Below are positions 26,168-34,877 of a stretch of DNA of 64,000 bases, piece by piece; position 1 is the stretch's first letter; each line of letters opens with the position of its first letter. The translations under genes were made by a program, and so were the position numbers. Under the pieces are notes generated by a model. The model was not told where the DNA came from, ran no database searches, and saw only the letters and a program-made list of their open reading frames with translations. Origin of the DNA: Pectinatus haikarae (lineage in GTDB: Bacteria; Bacillota; Negativicutes; Selenomonadales; Selenomonadaceae); the NCBI RefSeq assembly GCF_030813505.1, contig NZ_JAUSUE010000007.1, one strand, 5' to 3'.

Positions 26168-27427
26168 TCAGCGCAGATCTTCGGGCTGAGCTATTTTTCC
26201 CAATATGGCACTTGCGGCAGCGACCTGTGGGCCGGCCAGATAGACTTCGCTGTCTACGTGTCCCATTCTGCCCCGGAAATTGCGGTTCGTTGTTGAAACG
26301 CAGCGTTCGCCGGAGGCAAGGATGCCCATATGTGCGCCGAGACATGGTCCGCATGTAGGTGTGCTGACGGATGCGCCCGCGTCGATAAAAATATCTATAT
26401 AGCCGCTTTTGACAGCTTCCTTATATACCTGCTGACTGCCCGGAATAACGATGCATCGTACATCTTTATGCACCGTGTGTCCTTTCATTACCTGTGCGGC
26501 AATCCGCATATCCTCAATACGTCCGTTTGTACAGGAGCCGATAACGACCTGATCTATTTTTATATCGTCTATTTCAGCCACTTTTTTTGTATTGCCGGGC
26601 AGATGAGGAAAAGCGACAACGGGTACAAGGTCATTTAAATTTATTTTTACTGTATCGCAATATTTTGCATCTGCATCAGCTTCAACTATGGTATACGGTT
26701 TTTTTACTCTGTCTTTGATATATTCCATTGTCAGTTCGTCAACGGGGAATATCCCATTTTTGCCGCCGGCTTCTATAGCCATATTGGCAATGGTAAAACG
26801 ATCATCCATGGAAAGGGAATGCACTCCTTCACCGGAAAATTCCAATGTTTTGTATAGGGCTCCGTCCACGCCGATCATACCGATCAAAGTGAGCATTACG
26901 TCCTTGCCGGTTATATCGGCAGGTTTATCGCCTGTCAATTCGACCTTTATTGCCTCAGGAACTTTGAACCATGCTTCTCCCGTGGCAAGTGCCACAGCCA
27001 GATCCGTCGTTCCCACTCCTGTGGAGAAACCGCCAAGAGCACCATATGTGCAGGTATGTGAGTCGGCACCGATTGTGAGCATACCCGGTGCGACAATACC
27101 TTTTTCCGGCAGAATAACATGTTCGATTCCGCCTCTGCCTACTTCAAAATAATTTATGATATTATATTTATTGGCAAAATCACGCACTGCCTTGGAAAGA
27201 CCGGCTGATTTGATATCCTTATTTGGTGTGAAGTGATCCGGTACAAGAGCAATTTTGGTATTATCAAAAACGGGTCCGCCTATTTTTTCAAATTCTTTGA
27301 AAGAGGGTGGCGCGGTAACATCATTCGCCAGAACCATATCAAGTTTACATGTCACCAATTGTCCGGCGGATGCTTCTTTCAATCCTGCATGCGCGGCAAG
27401 AATTTTTTCCGTCATATTCATTCCCAT
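26168..27427 (-). CDS. leuC: 3-isopropylmalate dehydratase large subunit
   Basis: 419 residues, the shorter LeuC type that pairs with a short LeuD. Aconitase-fold motifs: GADSHTCTYGALGGFSTGVG, the [4Fe-4S] cysteines in VIGSCTNGRIEDM and STPTCGPCLGAHMGIL, and NRNFRGRMGH near the C terminus. First gene of leuCDB, ATG after GGAGG. The leader upstream has no T-box, unlike leuA at 47.9 kb. Confidence 0.97.
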   Translation of the reverse strand: MGMNMTEKILAAHAGLKEASAGQLVTCKLDMVLANDVTAPPSFKEFEKIGGPVFDNTKIALVPDHFTPNKDIKSAGLSKAVRDFANKYNIINYFEVGRGGIEHVILPEKGIVAPGMLTIGADSHTCTYGALGGFSTGVGTTDLAVALATGEAWFKVPEAIKVELTGDKPADITGKDVMLTLIGMIGVDGALYKTLEFSGEGVHSLSMDDRFTIANMAIEAGGKNGIFPVDELTMEYIKDRVKKPYTIVEADADAKYCDTVKINLNDLVPVVAFPHLPGNTKKVAEIDDIKIDQVVIGSCTNGRIEDMRIAAQVMKGHTVHKDVRCIVIPGSQQVYKEAVKSGYIDIFIDAGASVSTPTCGPCLGAHMGILASGERCVSTTNRNFRGRMGHVDSEVYLAGPQVAAASAILGKIAQPEDLR

Positions 27428-27577
27428 AAATATTCCTCCAATTATTTCTGCAATATTCTATTGTCCTCACCAATATATTTTCTGTTTCATATTTTATGAA
27501 AATCATCAAAAGATATAATTTTACCAATACTTTTCGCCAGAGTATTTTTTGTAAAAATGTAAACAAGCCTGTATGCT

Positions 27578-27607
27578 ATGATAGTACATTGATAATCGTT
27601 TTGTCAA
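27578..27607 (-). promoter_or_regulatory. leuCDB promoter
   Basis: Minus strand TTGACA (27607-27602) and TATCAT (27583-27578) with an 18-bp spacer, about 150 bp before leuC. The leader contains no recognisable T-box or strong terminator. Confidence 0.65.
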
Positions 27608-27656
27608 GATTGCATGCTGCATTAATAGCAGCGAATGTAACTTTTTCCTTATATTT

Positions 27657-28829
27657 CTAGGCCATTATTTTCAGATAATCAGCAATATAGAAAGCCATCA
27701 TTAAATTAAAGCATGTAACGGCATCGCCGAGATCGCATTCGAGTATTCTGCGCACCTTCGCCATACGATAATTTATTGTGTTTCTATGAGTAAAGGCAAT
27801 ATCGGCAGTTATTTTCAAGCTATTATTATGGAAAAGATATATGTGAAGTGTGTCGTATAATTGGGAGTGATGTTTTTTATCATATTCAAGAAGCGAAGCG
27901 AGCAGCGAGTCATGTATTTTTTTCAGCAATTCTTTGTCCGAGGCAGCGAAAAGCAGTCTATAAGCTCCGAGTTCATCAAAAAAAGCTGTCCTTTTCTGCA
28001 GGACAGTTTCAGGTACGGCAGCAGCCATTGCCGCTTCGCGAAAAGCATTATAAATTTTGAGAACATCTTCATAATATGAGCTGATGCCGCAATGAGCTTT
28101 GTCCTGAGTGACGGATTTATCATAGAGAGCAATATTTTGTGTTATTATTTTTTGCAGTTCGTTCTTTTCCACTGAAAAGATTACCATTATAAGCATATTT
28201 TTTTGCCAAAAAATAATGTAATCCAATTTCATTTGATTTAACATATTCTTAGTTTGCAGGAGAAGCGAGATCTTTATTCTTTTAGCCAGGGCAGTATTTT
28301 CAAAATTGAATACAGACATATAAAAAGGTTTTCCCAGTAAATCATGCAGTTCAAATTCTTTTTCGCAGCGTTTGACTTTTTCTGGTTCAAAAACAGCCAT
28401 GCGGACAAGTTCAGTTATATCATTTTCTTCCTGAGTAGCCAAAAATAATCTGTTCAAATAATCCTGCATAATATCAGCAAGATGTATACGCCATGGCATT
28501 ATAAATAGAGGAAAATTATTTTTATTGCACATATTGATTATTTTTTCGTCAAGTTCCTGCGGTTGAATATATTTTCCTGTATTGATAATAAGGCCTGCCG
28601 CTCTTCTCGCTATAAGTTCTTCGATAAAGCTGCCCACCCATGTTTTATCATTGCTGCAAAGTCCCGTTGTGATGATCAATTCACTGCCTCTTAGAAAATT
28701 AGAGGTGGCTATATCCTCTGTATATTGTACCCACACTATTTCACTGTCCAGTCCCAAATAACCTGCAAGCAGCTTCAGTTGATAGACTTCAGCCGTTTCA
28801 TCAAAAAGTTTTTTTAATTGAATGGACAT
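27657..28829 (-). CDS. PucR-family transcriptional regulator
   Basis: 390 residues. The N-terminal PucR sensor domain (residues about 8-125: LAGYLGLDSEIVWVQYTED, FLRGSELIITTGL) and a C-terminal HTH_30 domain (LKITADIAFTHRNTINYRMAKV) define the family; the middle is a GGDEF-like degenerate linker. Relatives activate purine or nitrogen-compound catabolism, including GABA use in Bacillus (GabR is unrelated). It is divergent from the GABA aminotransferase gene, with a 27-bp dyad in the shared control region, so it is the likely regulator of those genes. The ligand is unknown. Confidence 0.88.
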   Translation of the reverse strand: MSIQLKKLFDETAEVYQLKLLAGYLGLDSEIVWVQYTEDIATSNFLRGSELIITTGLCSNDKTWVGSFIEELIARRAAGLIINTGKYIQPQELDEKIINMCNKNNFPLFIMPWRIHLADIMQDYLNRLFLATQEENDITELVRMAVFEPEKVKRCEKEFELHDLLGKPFYMSVFNFENTALAKRIKISLLLQTKNMLNQMKLDYIIFWQKNMLIMVIFSVEKNELQKIITQNIALYDKSVTQDKAHCGISSYYEDVLKIYNAFREAAMAAAVPETVLQKRTAFFDELGAYRLLFAASDKELLKKIHDSLLASLLEYDKKHHSQLYDTLHIYLFHNNSLKITADIAFTHRNTINYRMAKVRRILECDLGDAVTCFNLMMAFYIADYLKIMA

Positions 28830-28865
28830 TTTTATCCTCCGTTTTTATTTACATGATACAGTAAA

Positions 28866-28892
28866 ATCATTTGTGCGTAAAGTACAAATGAT
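28866..28892. promoter_or_regulatory. Dyad operator candidate between pucR-like and gabT genes
   Basis: ATCATTTGTGC and GTACAAATGAT around 5 nt (one mismatch) lie 37 bp upstream of the regulator gene start in the divergent region. Position and symmetry fit a regulator binding site. Confidence 0.55.
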
Positions 28893-29075
28893 CGGCGAAA
28901 AATTAGTTTCTCATACCGTTGCACAGCCCTTGTCTCTGGACTACTATATAGGTATATCAAACATGTAACTGTACGGCAATGAAGCCTGTTTATCCGCAGT
29001 TAAGCTGACCGGATAATAGTGTGCTTTGATGCGTGCAGTTTTTTACTATGCTGGTTTTTCAAGGAGGGTACGTCT

Positions 29076-30455
29076 ATGTTGAAAGATGCAATGCCTGAAA
29101 TAATTACAAATTGTTTGCCGGGCCCAAAATCGGCGCAGGTTATAAAGAGAAGAAATGAAGCTGTTCCGAGTGCTATACGCTGCGGTTATCCCGTGGTTAT
29201 AAAACAAGGCGCAGGTGCTGTTATTGAAGATCTTGACGGTAATCGGTTTTTGGATTTCATTGGCGGTGTGGGTGTTCTGAATATCGGTTTTAGCCATCCT
29301 GAAGTGGTGGAAGCTGTGAAGGCGCAGGCCGATAAATATTTTCATGGTATGTTCAATGTTGTCACGCATGAAGGCTATGTGAAGCTGGCAGAAACTATCA
29401 ACGCCCTTGCTCCTGTCAAAGGCGATAAAAAACGTACATTTTTTGCGAACAGCGGCGCAGAAGCAGACGAAAATGCTGTAAAGATTGCCAAGGCATTTAC
29501 AAAACGCCCCAATATCATTGTTTTTTCGGGTGCATTTCATGGGCGGACACTTCTGACTATGTCTATGACAGCAAAAAAAGCTTATGCCAAAGGGATGGGG
29601 CCTTTTCCGGACGGAGTGTATCGCGCCGAATTTCCCTATACATACCGCAGACCGGAAGGTATGCCGGAGGAAAAAGCGATAGGCTATTACATAGAAAAGC
29701 TTTACGAAACATTCAATGACTGTTCTGATCCAGAGCATGTGGCAGCAATTGTTGTTGAACCGCTGCAGGGCGAAGGTGGTTTTATACCGGCACCGCTGGA
29801 ATGGGTAAAGGCTGTCCGCAAAATTTGTGATGCACATGGGATTTTGTTGATAGCGGATGAAGTGCAATGCGGTTTTTGCCGTACAGGACGTATGTTTGCC
29901 ACAGAATATTGGCAGGATGCCGGCGTGCAGCCGGATATCATAACAATGGCAAAATCTATCGCGGGCGGTGTGCCGCTCAGCGGAATCACGGCGCGTGACG
30001 AAATAATGCAGTCCGTACCCGGAGGAGTTATTGGCGGTACCTACTGCGGTAATCCGCTGGCATGTGCGGCAGCTTTGAAGGTCATAGAAATAATGCAGCG
30101 CGATAAACTTGCCGAACGCTCCGTCGAAATAGGAAAAAAAGTCATGGCACGTTACCGTGACTGGATGGAAAAGTATGACATCATCGGTGATGCACGCGGT
30201 ATGGGCGGCATGATCGGTATCGAATTTGTCAAGGACAGAACGACAAAAGAACCAGATGCGCAGCTTGTGGGCCAGCTTATAGCTGAAGCCGCACAACATG
30301 GGCTGTTATTGGAAAATGCCGGCATTCATGGAAATGTTATTCGTTTTCTTGCTCCGCTGGTAATAAGTGACCGGCAGCTGGATGCGGGGCTTGATATATT
30401 CGAATCAGCTATAAAAAAATGCACGGGAAGTAAAATAACCAGTCAGGCTTGTTAG
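29076..30455 (+). CDS. 4-aminobutyrate aminotransferase (class III, PLP)
   Basis: 459 residues from the ATG after AAGGAGGG. Class III aminotransferase: GGVGVLNIGFSHPEVVEAV near residue 65, FFANSGAEADENAVKIA for the phosphate cup, HGRTLLTMSMTAKK, the DEVQCGFCRTGRMFA aspartate, and the PLP lysine in TMAKSIAGGVPLSG. It most resembles GabT/PuuE, which move the amino group of GABA to 2-oxoglutarate and yield succinate semialdehyde. A 4-hydroxybutyrate dehydrogenase follows, which strongly supports GABA as the substrate. Ornithine or acetylornithine aminotransferase is less likely given the context. Confidence 0.88.
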   Translation: MLKDAMPEIITNCLPGPKSAQVIKRRNEAVPSAIRCGYPVVIKQGAGAVIEDLDGNRFLDFIGGVGVLNIGFSHPEVVEAVKAQADKYFHGMFNVVTHEGYVKLAETINALAPVKGDKKRTFFANSGAEADENAVKIAKAFTKRPNIIVFSGAFHGRTLLTMSMTAKKAYAKGMGPFPDGVYRAEFPYTYRRPEGMPEEKAIGYYIEKLYETFNDCSDPEHVAAIVVEPLQGEGGFIPAPLEWVKAVRKICDAHGILLIADEVQCGFCRTGRMFATEYWQDAGVQPDIITMAKSIAGGVPLSGITARDEIMQSVPGGVIGGTYCGNPLACAAALKVIEIMQRDKLAERSVEIGKKVMARYRDWMEKYDIIGDARGMGGMIGIEFVKDRTTKEPDAQLVGQLIAEAAQHGLLLENAGIHGNVIRFLAPLVISDRQLDAGLDIFESAIKKCTGSKITSQAC

Positions 30456-30486
30456 AGGCTGTTTGAACTATAATGATTGAAAATAA

Positions 30487-30532
30487 TTATCCGATGCTTA
30501 TTTCATTGATATGAGAAACAAGCATCGGATAA
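30487..30532 (+). repeat. Intercistronic hairpin between the aminotransferase and dehydrogenase genes
   Basis: TTATCCGATGCTT and its exact complement are separated by 20 nt. The stem ends 7 nt before the GGAGCG ribosome site of the dehydrogenase. No U-run follows. It may tune expression or mRNA stability. Confidence 0.6.
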
Positions 30533-30548
30533 ATTCTTTGGAGCGAAA

Positions 30549-31664
30549 ATGAATAATTTTTTTATCAGGCCCAAAATTACTGTCTGTACTTCCGCAGAAG
30601 AATTTTGCCTTTCTTATAATATAGGCAGCGGAGATCTTGTTTTTGTGAGTGAAGGTACCCGCCGACGAAACTTTGCCAACGCTTTTGCAGGTGCATTGGT
30701 AGTAGACTACAGAAAATATGTCGTTGGTGAACCAACTGACATAATGATCGAAGACATCAGCAGGATCATAGGCAGTCAAAAAATCAGCAGGATTTTTGCC
30801 ATAGGGGGCGGTACGATTCTTGACGCCGCCAAACTTTTTGCGTTAAAGCAAAATATTCCTGTGGACAAATTATTTAATGGGGAAATATTGCCGCAAAAGG
30901 ATAAAAAACTTTTTCTCATACCTACCACCTGCGGTACAGGCAGCGAAGTGACTGACATATCGATTTTGGAACTAACTAAAAATAAGACGAAACTGGGTCT
31001 TGCCAATGAAGCGCTTTTTGCCGATGAAGCGATTCTTATTCCTGAGCTGCTGCAAAATCTTCCGTACAAATTTTTCGCTGCCAGTTCCATGGACGCGCTC
31101 ATTCATGCGGTAGAATCTTATACTTCACCTAAAGCCACCGAATTTACACGTATTTTTTCTGCTGCGGCTATAGAGAAAATAATATCGGGCTACAAATTAA
31201 TTACCTCTGAGGGTAAAAAAGTGATCCCATCGCTGCTCAGGGATTTTCTCACGGCCAGCACTTACGCCGGGATTGCTTTTGGCAATGCCGGCTGCGCTGC
31301 GGTACATGCGCTTTCTTACCCGTTGGGGGCGGCGCGGCACGTACCGCACGGCGAGGCAAACTACGCGTTTTTTATTGAAGTATATAAGACTTATGCCAGT
31401 ATTCGTCAGGATGGTTCCTTTGAGCTTTTAAAACAATTTTTGGCAAAACTGCTTGCCTGTACGCCGAATAATGTTTTGGCGGAGCTGGAAACATTGCTGG
31501 AAAATATCATCCAACGAAAAACTTTGCATGAATACGGTGTAATAGAAGAAGAGCTGCCGCGTTATACTGGTATTGTCATGGAAAAGCAGGGACGTCTTAT
31601 GTCTAATAATTATGTGCCGCTCAATAGGGATAAAGTATTGGGTATCTATCAAAAACTTTTTTAA
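30549..31664 (+). CDS. 4-hydroxybutyrate dehydrogenase (iron-containing alcohol dehydrogenase)
   Basis: 371 residues, group III Fe-ADH. NAD-binding GGGTILDAAKLFA near residue 87, PTTCGTGSEVTDISIL, and metal ligands in DALIHAVESYTS and HALSYPLGAARHVPHGEANY. Length and sequence style match the clostridial 4-hydroxybutyrate dehydrogenases that reduce succinate semialdehyde to 4-hydroxybutyrate in GABA and succinate fermentation. The upstream aminotransferase makes that substrate. The next enzymes (CoA-transferase, 4-hydroxybutyryl-CoA dehydratase) are not in this window. Confidence 0.85.
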   Translation: MNNFFIRPKITVCTSAEEFCLSYNIGSGDLVFVSEGTRRRNFANAFAGALVVDYRKYVVGEPTDIMIEDISRIIGSQKISRIFAIGGGTILDAAKLFALKQNIPVDKLFNGEILPQKDKKLFLIPTTCGTGSEVTDISILELTKNKTKLGLANEALFADEAILIPELLQNLPYKFFAASSMDALIHAVESYTSPKATEFTRIFSAAAIEKIISGYKLITSEGKKVIPSLLRDFLTASTYAGIAFGNAGCAAVHALSYPLGAARHVPHGEANYAFFIEVYKTYASIRQDGSFELLKQFLAKLLACTPNNVLAELETLLENIIQRKTLHEYGVIEEELPRYTGIVMEKQGRLMSNNYVPLNRDKVLGIYQKLF

Positions 31665-31710
31665 AAGTATGTCTATTTTAATTTGCAACGTGTTTTTCAG
31701 AAAATTTTTT

Positions 31711-31762
31711 CTTATACCAAAGCTGACTGTATGTTTTCGTGCAGTCAGCTTTTTGGTATAAG
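31711..31762 (+). terminator. Terminator of the GABA operon
   Basis: CTTATACCAAAGCTGACTG pairs with a nearly full-length complement around TATGTTTTCGTG; a T-rich stretch follows. It lies 47 bp after the dehydrogenase stop. Confidence 0.8.
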
Positions 31763-31910
31763 AAATTTTTGTTTCATGAATTTTGCAACATGAATTTATT
31801 TGGATTTTAATACATTTTATCTTTTTGTTAAAAATTTTTTTTTTCATATTAATTTCATTTTAACAGAATATAATAGTAATATTCACGAATACATTTCAGA
31901 GGGAATATGT

Positions 31911-32237
31911 ATGCAATTAGAATGGATCTATCTCATAACAGCTGGTTTTTTAGAAATATCTTGGGCGGTATCGCTTAAATATACAGCCGGTTTTACTGTT
32001 CTGCTGCCGTCGCTGTTTACGGCAGCGGCGATGCTGGGCAGTGTGTATCTGCTTGATCTGGCCACGAAGGAGATTCCCATAGGTACTGCCTATGCCGTAT
32101 GGACAGGGATCGGTGCAGCGGGTACTGCTGTGGCGGGAATTATTCTATTTGGAGAATCTCATGAACTATGGCGGTTTTTTTGTATTTTCCTTATCATTGC
32201 AGGAGTTGTGGGACTTAAAATCAACATTGGCGGCTGA
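31911..32237 (+). CDS. SMR-family small multidrug/guanidinium exporter (SugE/Gdx type)
   Basis: 108 residues with four membrane helices. The ATG lies 8 nt after GAGGG; a longer frame upstream has no ribosome site. The N-terminal LITAGFLEISWAVSLKYT has the essential membrane glutamate and the KYT motif characteristic of the SugE/Gdx branch, which exports guanidinium or small cations. Helix 4 (FFCIFLIIAGVVGLKI) is typical. No guanidine riboswitch was recognised in the 246-bp leader. It is 39 bp from the PLP enzyme gene and may export its product, but that is speculation. Confidence 0.87.
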   Translation: MQLEWIYLITAGFLEISWAVSLKYTAGFTVLLPSLFTAAAMLGSVYLLDLATKEIPIGTAYAVWTGIGAAGTAVAGIILFGESHELWRFFCIFLIIAGVVGLKINIGG

Positions 32238-32276
32238 ACACCGCTTATATATTACTAATGTTTAAGGATGGTGCTT

Positions 32277-33536
32277 ATGGAAAAAATGGCTGTACCCGCG
32301 AAGAAGATATTTCAAAAGCAGGAAGATTCATGGGGGTTTGAAAGTTTTACAACGTCTGCCTTACAGGAAGGTTTTTTTCATGATATTTTAACGACAACCA
32401 GACCGGTAGGTCCGACAATAACATATGACAATAAAGATTTCATTAATTTTGCCAGTATCAATATTCTTGATTTGCATCAGGAAAAAGATGTGCTTGGGCA
32501 TTTTCATGAGGCTGCTGATACTTATGGACTGACAACAGGCGGTTCGCGCGTTACACAGGGTGTCTGCAAAGCACACAAAGAGATGGAAACAAAACTTTGT
32601 CGGTATGTGGGAAAGCAGCGCGCCATTTCATTTGCCAGCGGACTGTTGGCAAATGTAGGATTTATTAATGCTATGTCTTGTAATTTTCACTTCAGTGAAA
32701 GCTGCAATATCAGTAACAGCGATGCAGTTTTTATATTGGACCGTGATTGTCACTGGAGCTTGTGGAAGGCAGCATCGCATTTAAAATTCGGAAAGCAGCT
32801 TTTTTCTTTTCGACATAATAATCCGCAAGATCTGGATAAATTATTGAGAAAATTGTCGGTTTCACACACTAAAATAATTGTGATATTTGAAAGTGTATAT
32901 TCTGCCGATGGGTCTGTTGCACCTATGCGGGAATTGTTTGATGTGTGCGAACGTTATCATGCGCTGAGCTATGTTGATGACGCGAACGGTTTTATGATAT
33001 ACGGTCCTCAAAACCGTCTTTTTGCGGAGGAATTTGCGCAGCTCAGACGTGCTACTTTCGTCATGGTGTCTTTTTCCAAGGCTGTTGGAATGGAAGGCGG
33101 CGCTATTGCCGGACCGGAAAATTATATACATGCTTTTGAAGTTCTTTCGGGCACTTCTTTATTTACTGTTGCCATTCAGCCGCCTACAGCCAGTACTATT
33201 TGTTATATAATGGATAAATTATCGGCATGTCCGTCAATTATGGACAGTTATCTTGAACGGTCATTGGATCTGCGTAAACGGCTGACCAAGCTCCAATTTG
33301 TCTTGAATGATGCATCATCTTATATTATTTCCGTTATTATCGGCAATGATGAAAAAGCCGTGAGTGTATATAATGAATTTCTGCAAGAAAAAATGATCGT
33401 ACCGATGTTCCGTTATCCCGCAGTGAAACCTGATCATGCACTTATACGAATCATGCTGAATGCTCATCATACGCAGGATCAAATTGACCGCCTGGTTGAT
33501 GTTCTCAAGCGGCTGCAGAAAAAATATGATTTTTAA
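32277..33536 (+). CDS. Alpha-oxoamine synthase-like PLP enzyme (BioF/KBL/CqsA superfamily)
   Basis: 419 residues from the ATG about 10 nt after AAGGA. Fold I PLP enzyme: LTTGGSRVTQGVCKAHKEME aligns with the family GTRxxxGT region, FASGLLANVGFINA, DDANGFMIYGPQNR replaces the usual DExHxxG, and the PLP lysine lies in VSFSKAVGMEGGAIAG. Such enzymes join an amino acid to an acyl thioester (8-amino-7-oxononanoate, 2-amino-3-ketobutyrate, CqsA autoinducers). No biotin or threonine genes are nearby. The changed DDAN motif and pairing with an SMR exporter make the product unclear. Confidence 0.78.
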   Translation: MEKMAVPAKKIFQKQEDSWGFESFTTSALQEGFFHDILTTTRPVGPTITYDNKDFINFASINILDLHQEKDVLGHFHEAADTYGLTTGGSRVTQGVCKAHKEMETKLCRYVGKQRAISFASGLLANVGFINAMSCNFHFSESCNISNSDAVFILDRDCHWSLWKAASHLKFGKQLFSFRHNNPQDLDKLLRKLSVSHTKIIVIFESVYSADGSVAPMRELFDVCERYHALSYVDDANGFMIYGPQNRLFAEEFAQLRRATFVMVSFSKAVGMEGGAIAGPENYIHAFEVLSGTSLFTVAIQPPTASTICYIMDKLSACPSIMDSYLERSLDLRKRLTKLQFVLNDASSYIISVIIGNDEKAVSVYNEFLQEKMIVPMFRYPAVKPDHALIRIMLNAHHTQDQIDRLVDVLKRLQKKYDF

Positions 33537-33605
33537 TTTTTTGCTCAGGAATTGTTGCTTAGTTTAAGATACGCAGCATACTAAAAAAGGGCAGAGTATA
33601 GAAAT

Positions 33606-33649
33606 GGCCTCTCTTAAGTCAGTGCTTTAGAACTGACTTGAGAGAGGCC
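33606..33649. terminator. Long hairpin between convergent genes
   Basis: 18-bp arms (GGCCTCTCTTAAGTCAGT and a complement with one G-T pair) around 8 nt. It sits between two converging genes and probably acts as a bidirectional terminator, although the U-tracts are weak. Confidence 0.65.
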
Positions 33650-33677
33650 GTTTAGCTTCTTTATGGTGTTTTTATAT

Positions 33678-34859
33678 TTATATATTTTCAGTTTGCAGTG
33701 TGTGTACAGCTTCTGCTATCTGCTGCAGCGCTTTTTGCAGCGTATGCCGGGGACAAGCTGCATTGAGGCGCATGTATTGTTCAAGTGTATTACTGAACCA
33801 AAAACCATCATCAAGTGCCACTCGGGCCTTATTTACCATAAAATCATGCAGCTGTTTTTGATCAAGACCTAATTGCCTGCAATCCAGAAGAACAAGATAT
33901 GTCCCCTCCGGATAATTAGGTTTTATAGCCGGAATATTATTTTTGCAATAATCGTTTATATATTTAAAATTGCCCTCAATATATTTTAAAACATTTTCGA
34001 GCCAGGCTCTTCCCTGTCTGTAGGCTGCCTCAACGGCCACGAGATTAAAGCAGCTGTTTCTTTTTATGTCCAGCACACCGAGAATGTCATCAAATTTATC
34101 ACGTTCTTCTTTGGTAGGGAAAATTATTATTGAAGCCTGCAGTCCTGCCAGATTGAATGTTTTGCTCGGTGCCAGGCAGGTAATCGTAATCCGAGACAAC
34201 AGAGGTGAGATGCTTGCGATAGGCACATGCTTATGCCCGGGAAATACAATGTCTGCATGTATTTCATCGGCTATGATGCGTACCTTGTATTTCAGGCATA
34301 TTTCGCCTATGCGCTGAAGTTCTTCTCTGGTCCAAACTCTGCCTACGGGATTATGCGGACTGCACAGCAAAAACCATTTAGCACCGTTTTGGGCCTGCTG
34401 CTCAAAATCAGCGTAATCCATTTCATAATGTCCGTTTACTTGTTTGAGCGGATTTTCCACTAAGCTGCGATCATTATTTTTGATAACATCAAAAAACGGA
34501 TAATAAACGGGTGTCTGAATAATTATCTTATCGCCCGGCTGCGTAAAATTCTGAATAAGCATACTGAGCGAGACAACCACACCAAGATTGTGCAGCATGA
34601 GCTGCTTTTCCGGTCGCCAACCATGATATTTTTCGAGCCAGTCGCAAACTGCTTCATAATATGAATCAGGTCGTGACGTATAACCGAATATGCCCTGGTC
34701 CGCACGTTGCTTTATCGCTTCAATGATTGGCTCTGCTGTTCTGAAATCCATATCGGCTATCCAAAGCGGTATTAAATCACTGCGCCCGAATTTTTGTTTA
34801 AGTTCGTCATATTTTGCTGCAAAATTATTTTTTCTATCTATTATTTCATCAAAATTCAT
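33678..34859 (-). CDS. MalY/PatB-type cystathionine beta-lyase
   Basis: 393 residues, class I/II aminotransferase fold of the MalY/PatB branch (IPLWIADMDFRTAEPI start region, GYTSRPDSYYEAVCDWL, LCSPHNPVGRVWT, ADEIHADIVFPGHKH, PLP lysine in APSKTFNLAGLQAS). These enzymes cleave cystathionine to homocysteine, pyruvate and ammonia. It lies 18 bp after the gamma-synthase-like gene, under the same SAM riboswitch, so it completes transsulfuration from cysteine to homocysteine. An aminotransferase role is unlikely. Confidence 0.9.
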   Translation of the reverse strand: MNFDEIIDRKNNFAAKYDELKQKFGRSDLIPLWIADMDFRTAEPIIEAIKQRADQGIFGYTSRPDSYYEAVCDWLEKYHGWRPEKQLMLHNLGVVVSLSMLIQNFTQPGDKIIIQTPVYYPFFDVIKNNDRSLVENPLKQVNGHYEMDYADFEQQAQNGAKWFLLCSPHNPVGRVWTREELQRIGEICLKYKVRIIADEIHADIVFPGHKHVPIASISPLLSRITITCLAPSKTFNLAGLQASIIIFPTKEERDKFDDILGVLDIKRNSCFNLVAVEAAYRQGRAWLENVLKYIEGNFKYINDYCKNNIPAIKPNYPEGTYLVLLDCRQLGLDQKQLHDFMVNKARVALDDGFWFSNTLEQYMRLNAACPRHTLQKALQQIAEAVHTLQTENI

Positions 34860-34877
34860 ATATTTGTCTCTCCGTTT

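Noticed and set aside
29046..30299. 417-codon open frame antisense to the GABA aminotransferase
   Set aside because: No ribosome site, composition rich in Cys, His and Phe, and fully inside a strongly conserved aminotransferase gene; it is a mirror effect of codon bias.
31665..31910. Guanidine riboswitch ahead of the SMR exporter gene
   Set aside because: The exporter type made it worth looking, but the leader shows only a terminator and AT-rich sequence, without recognisable guanidine riboswitch cores.
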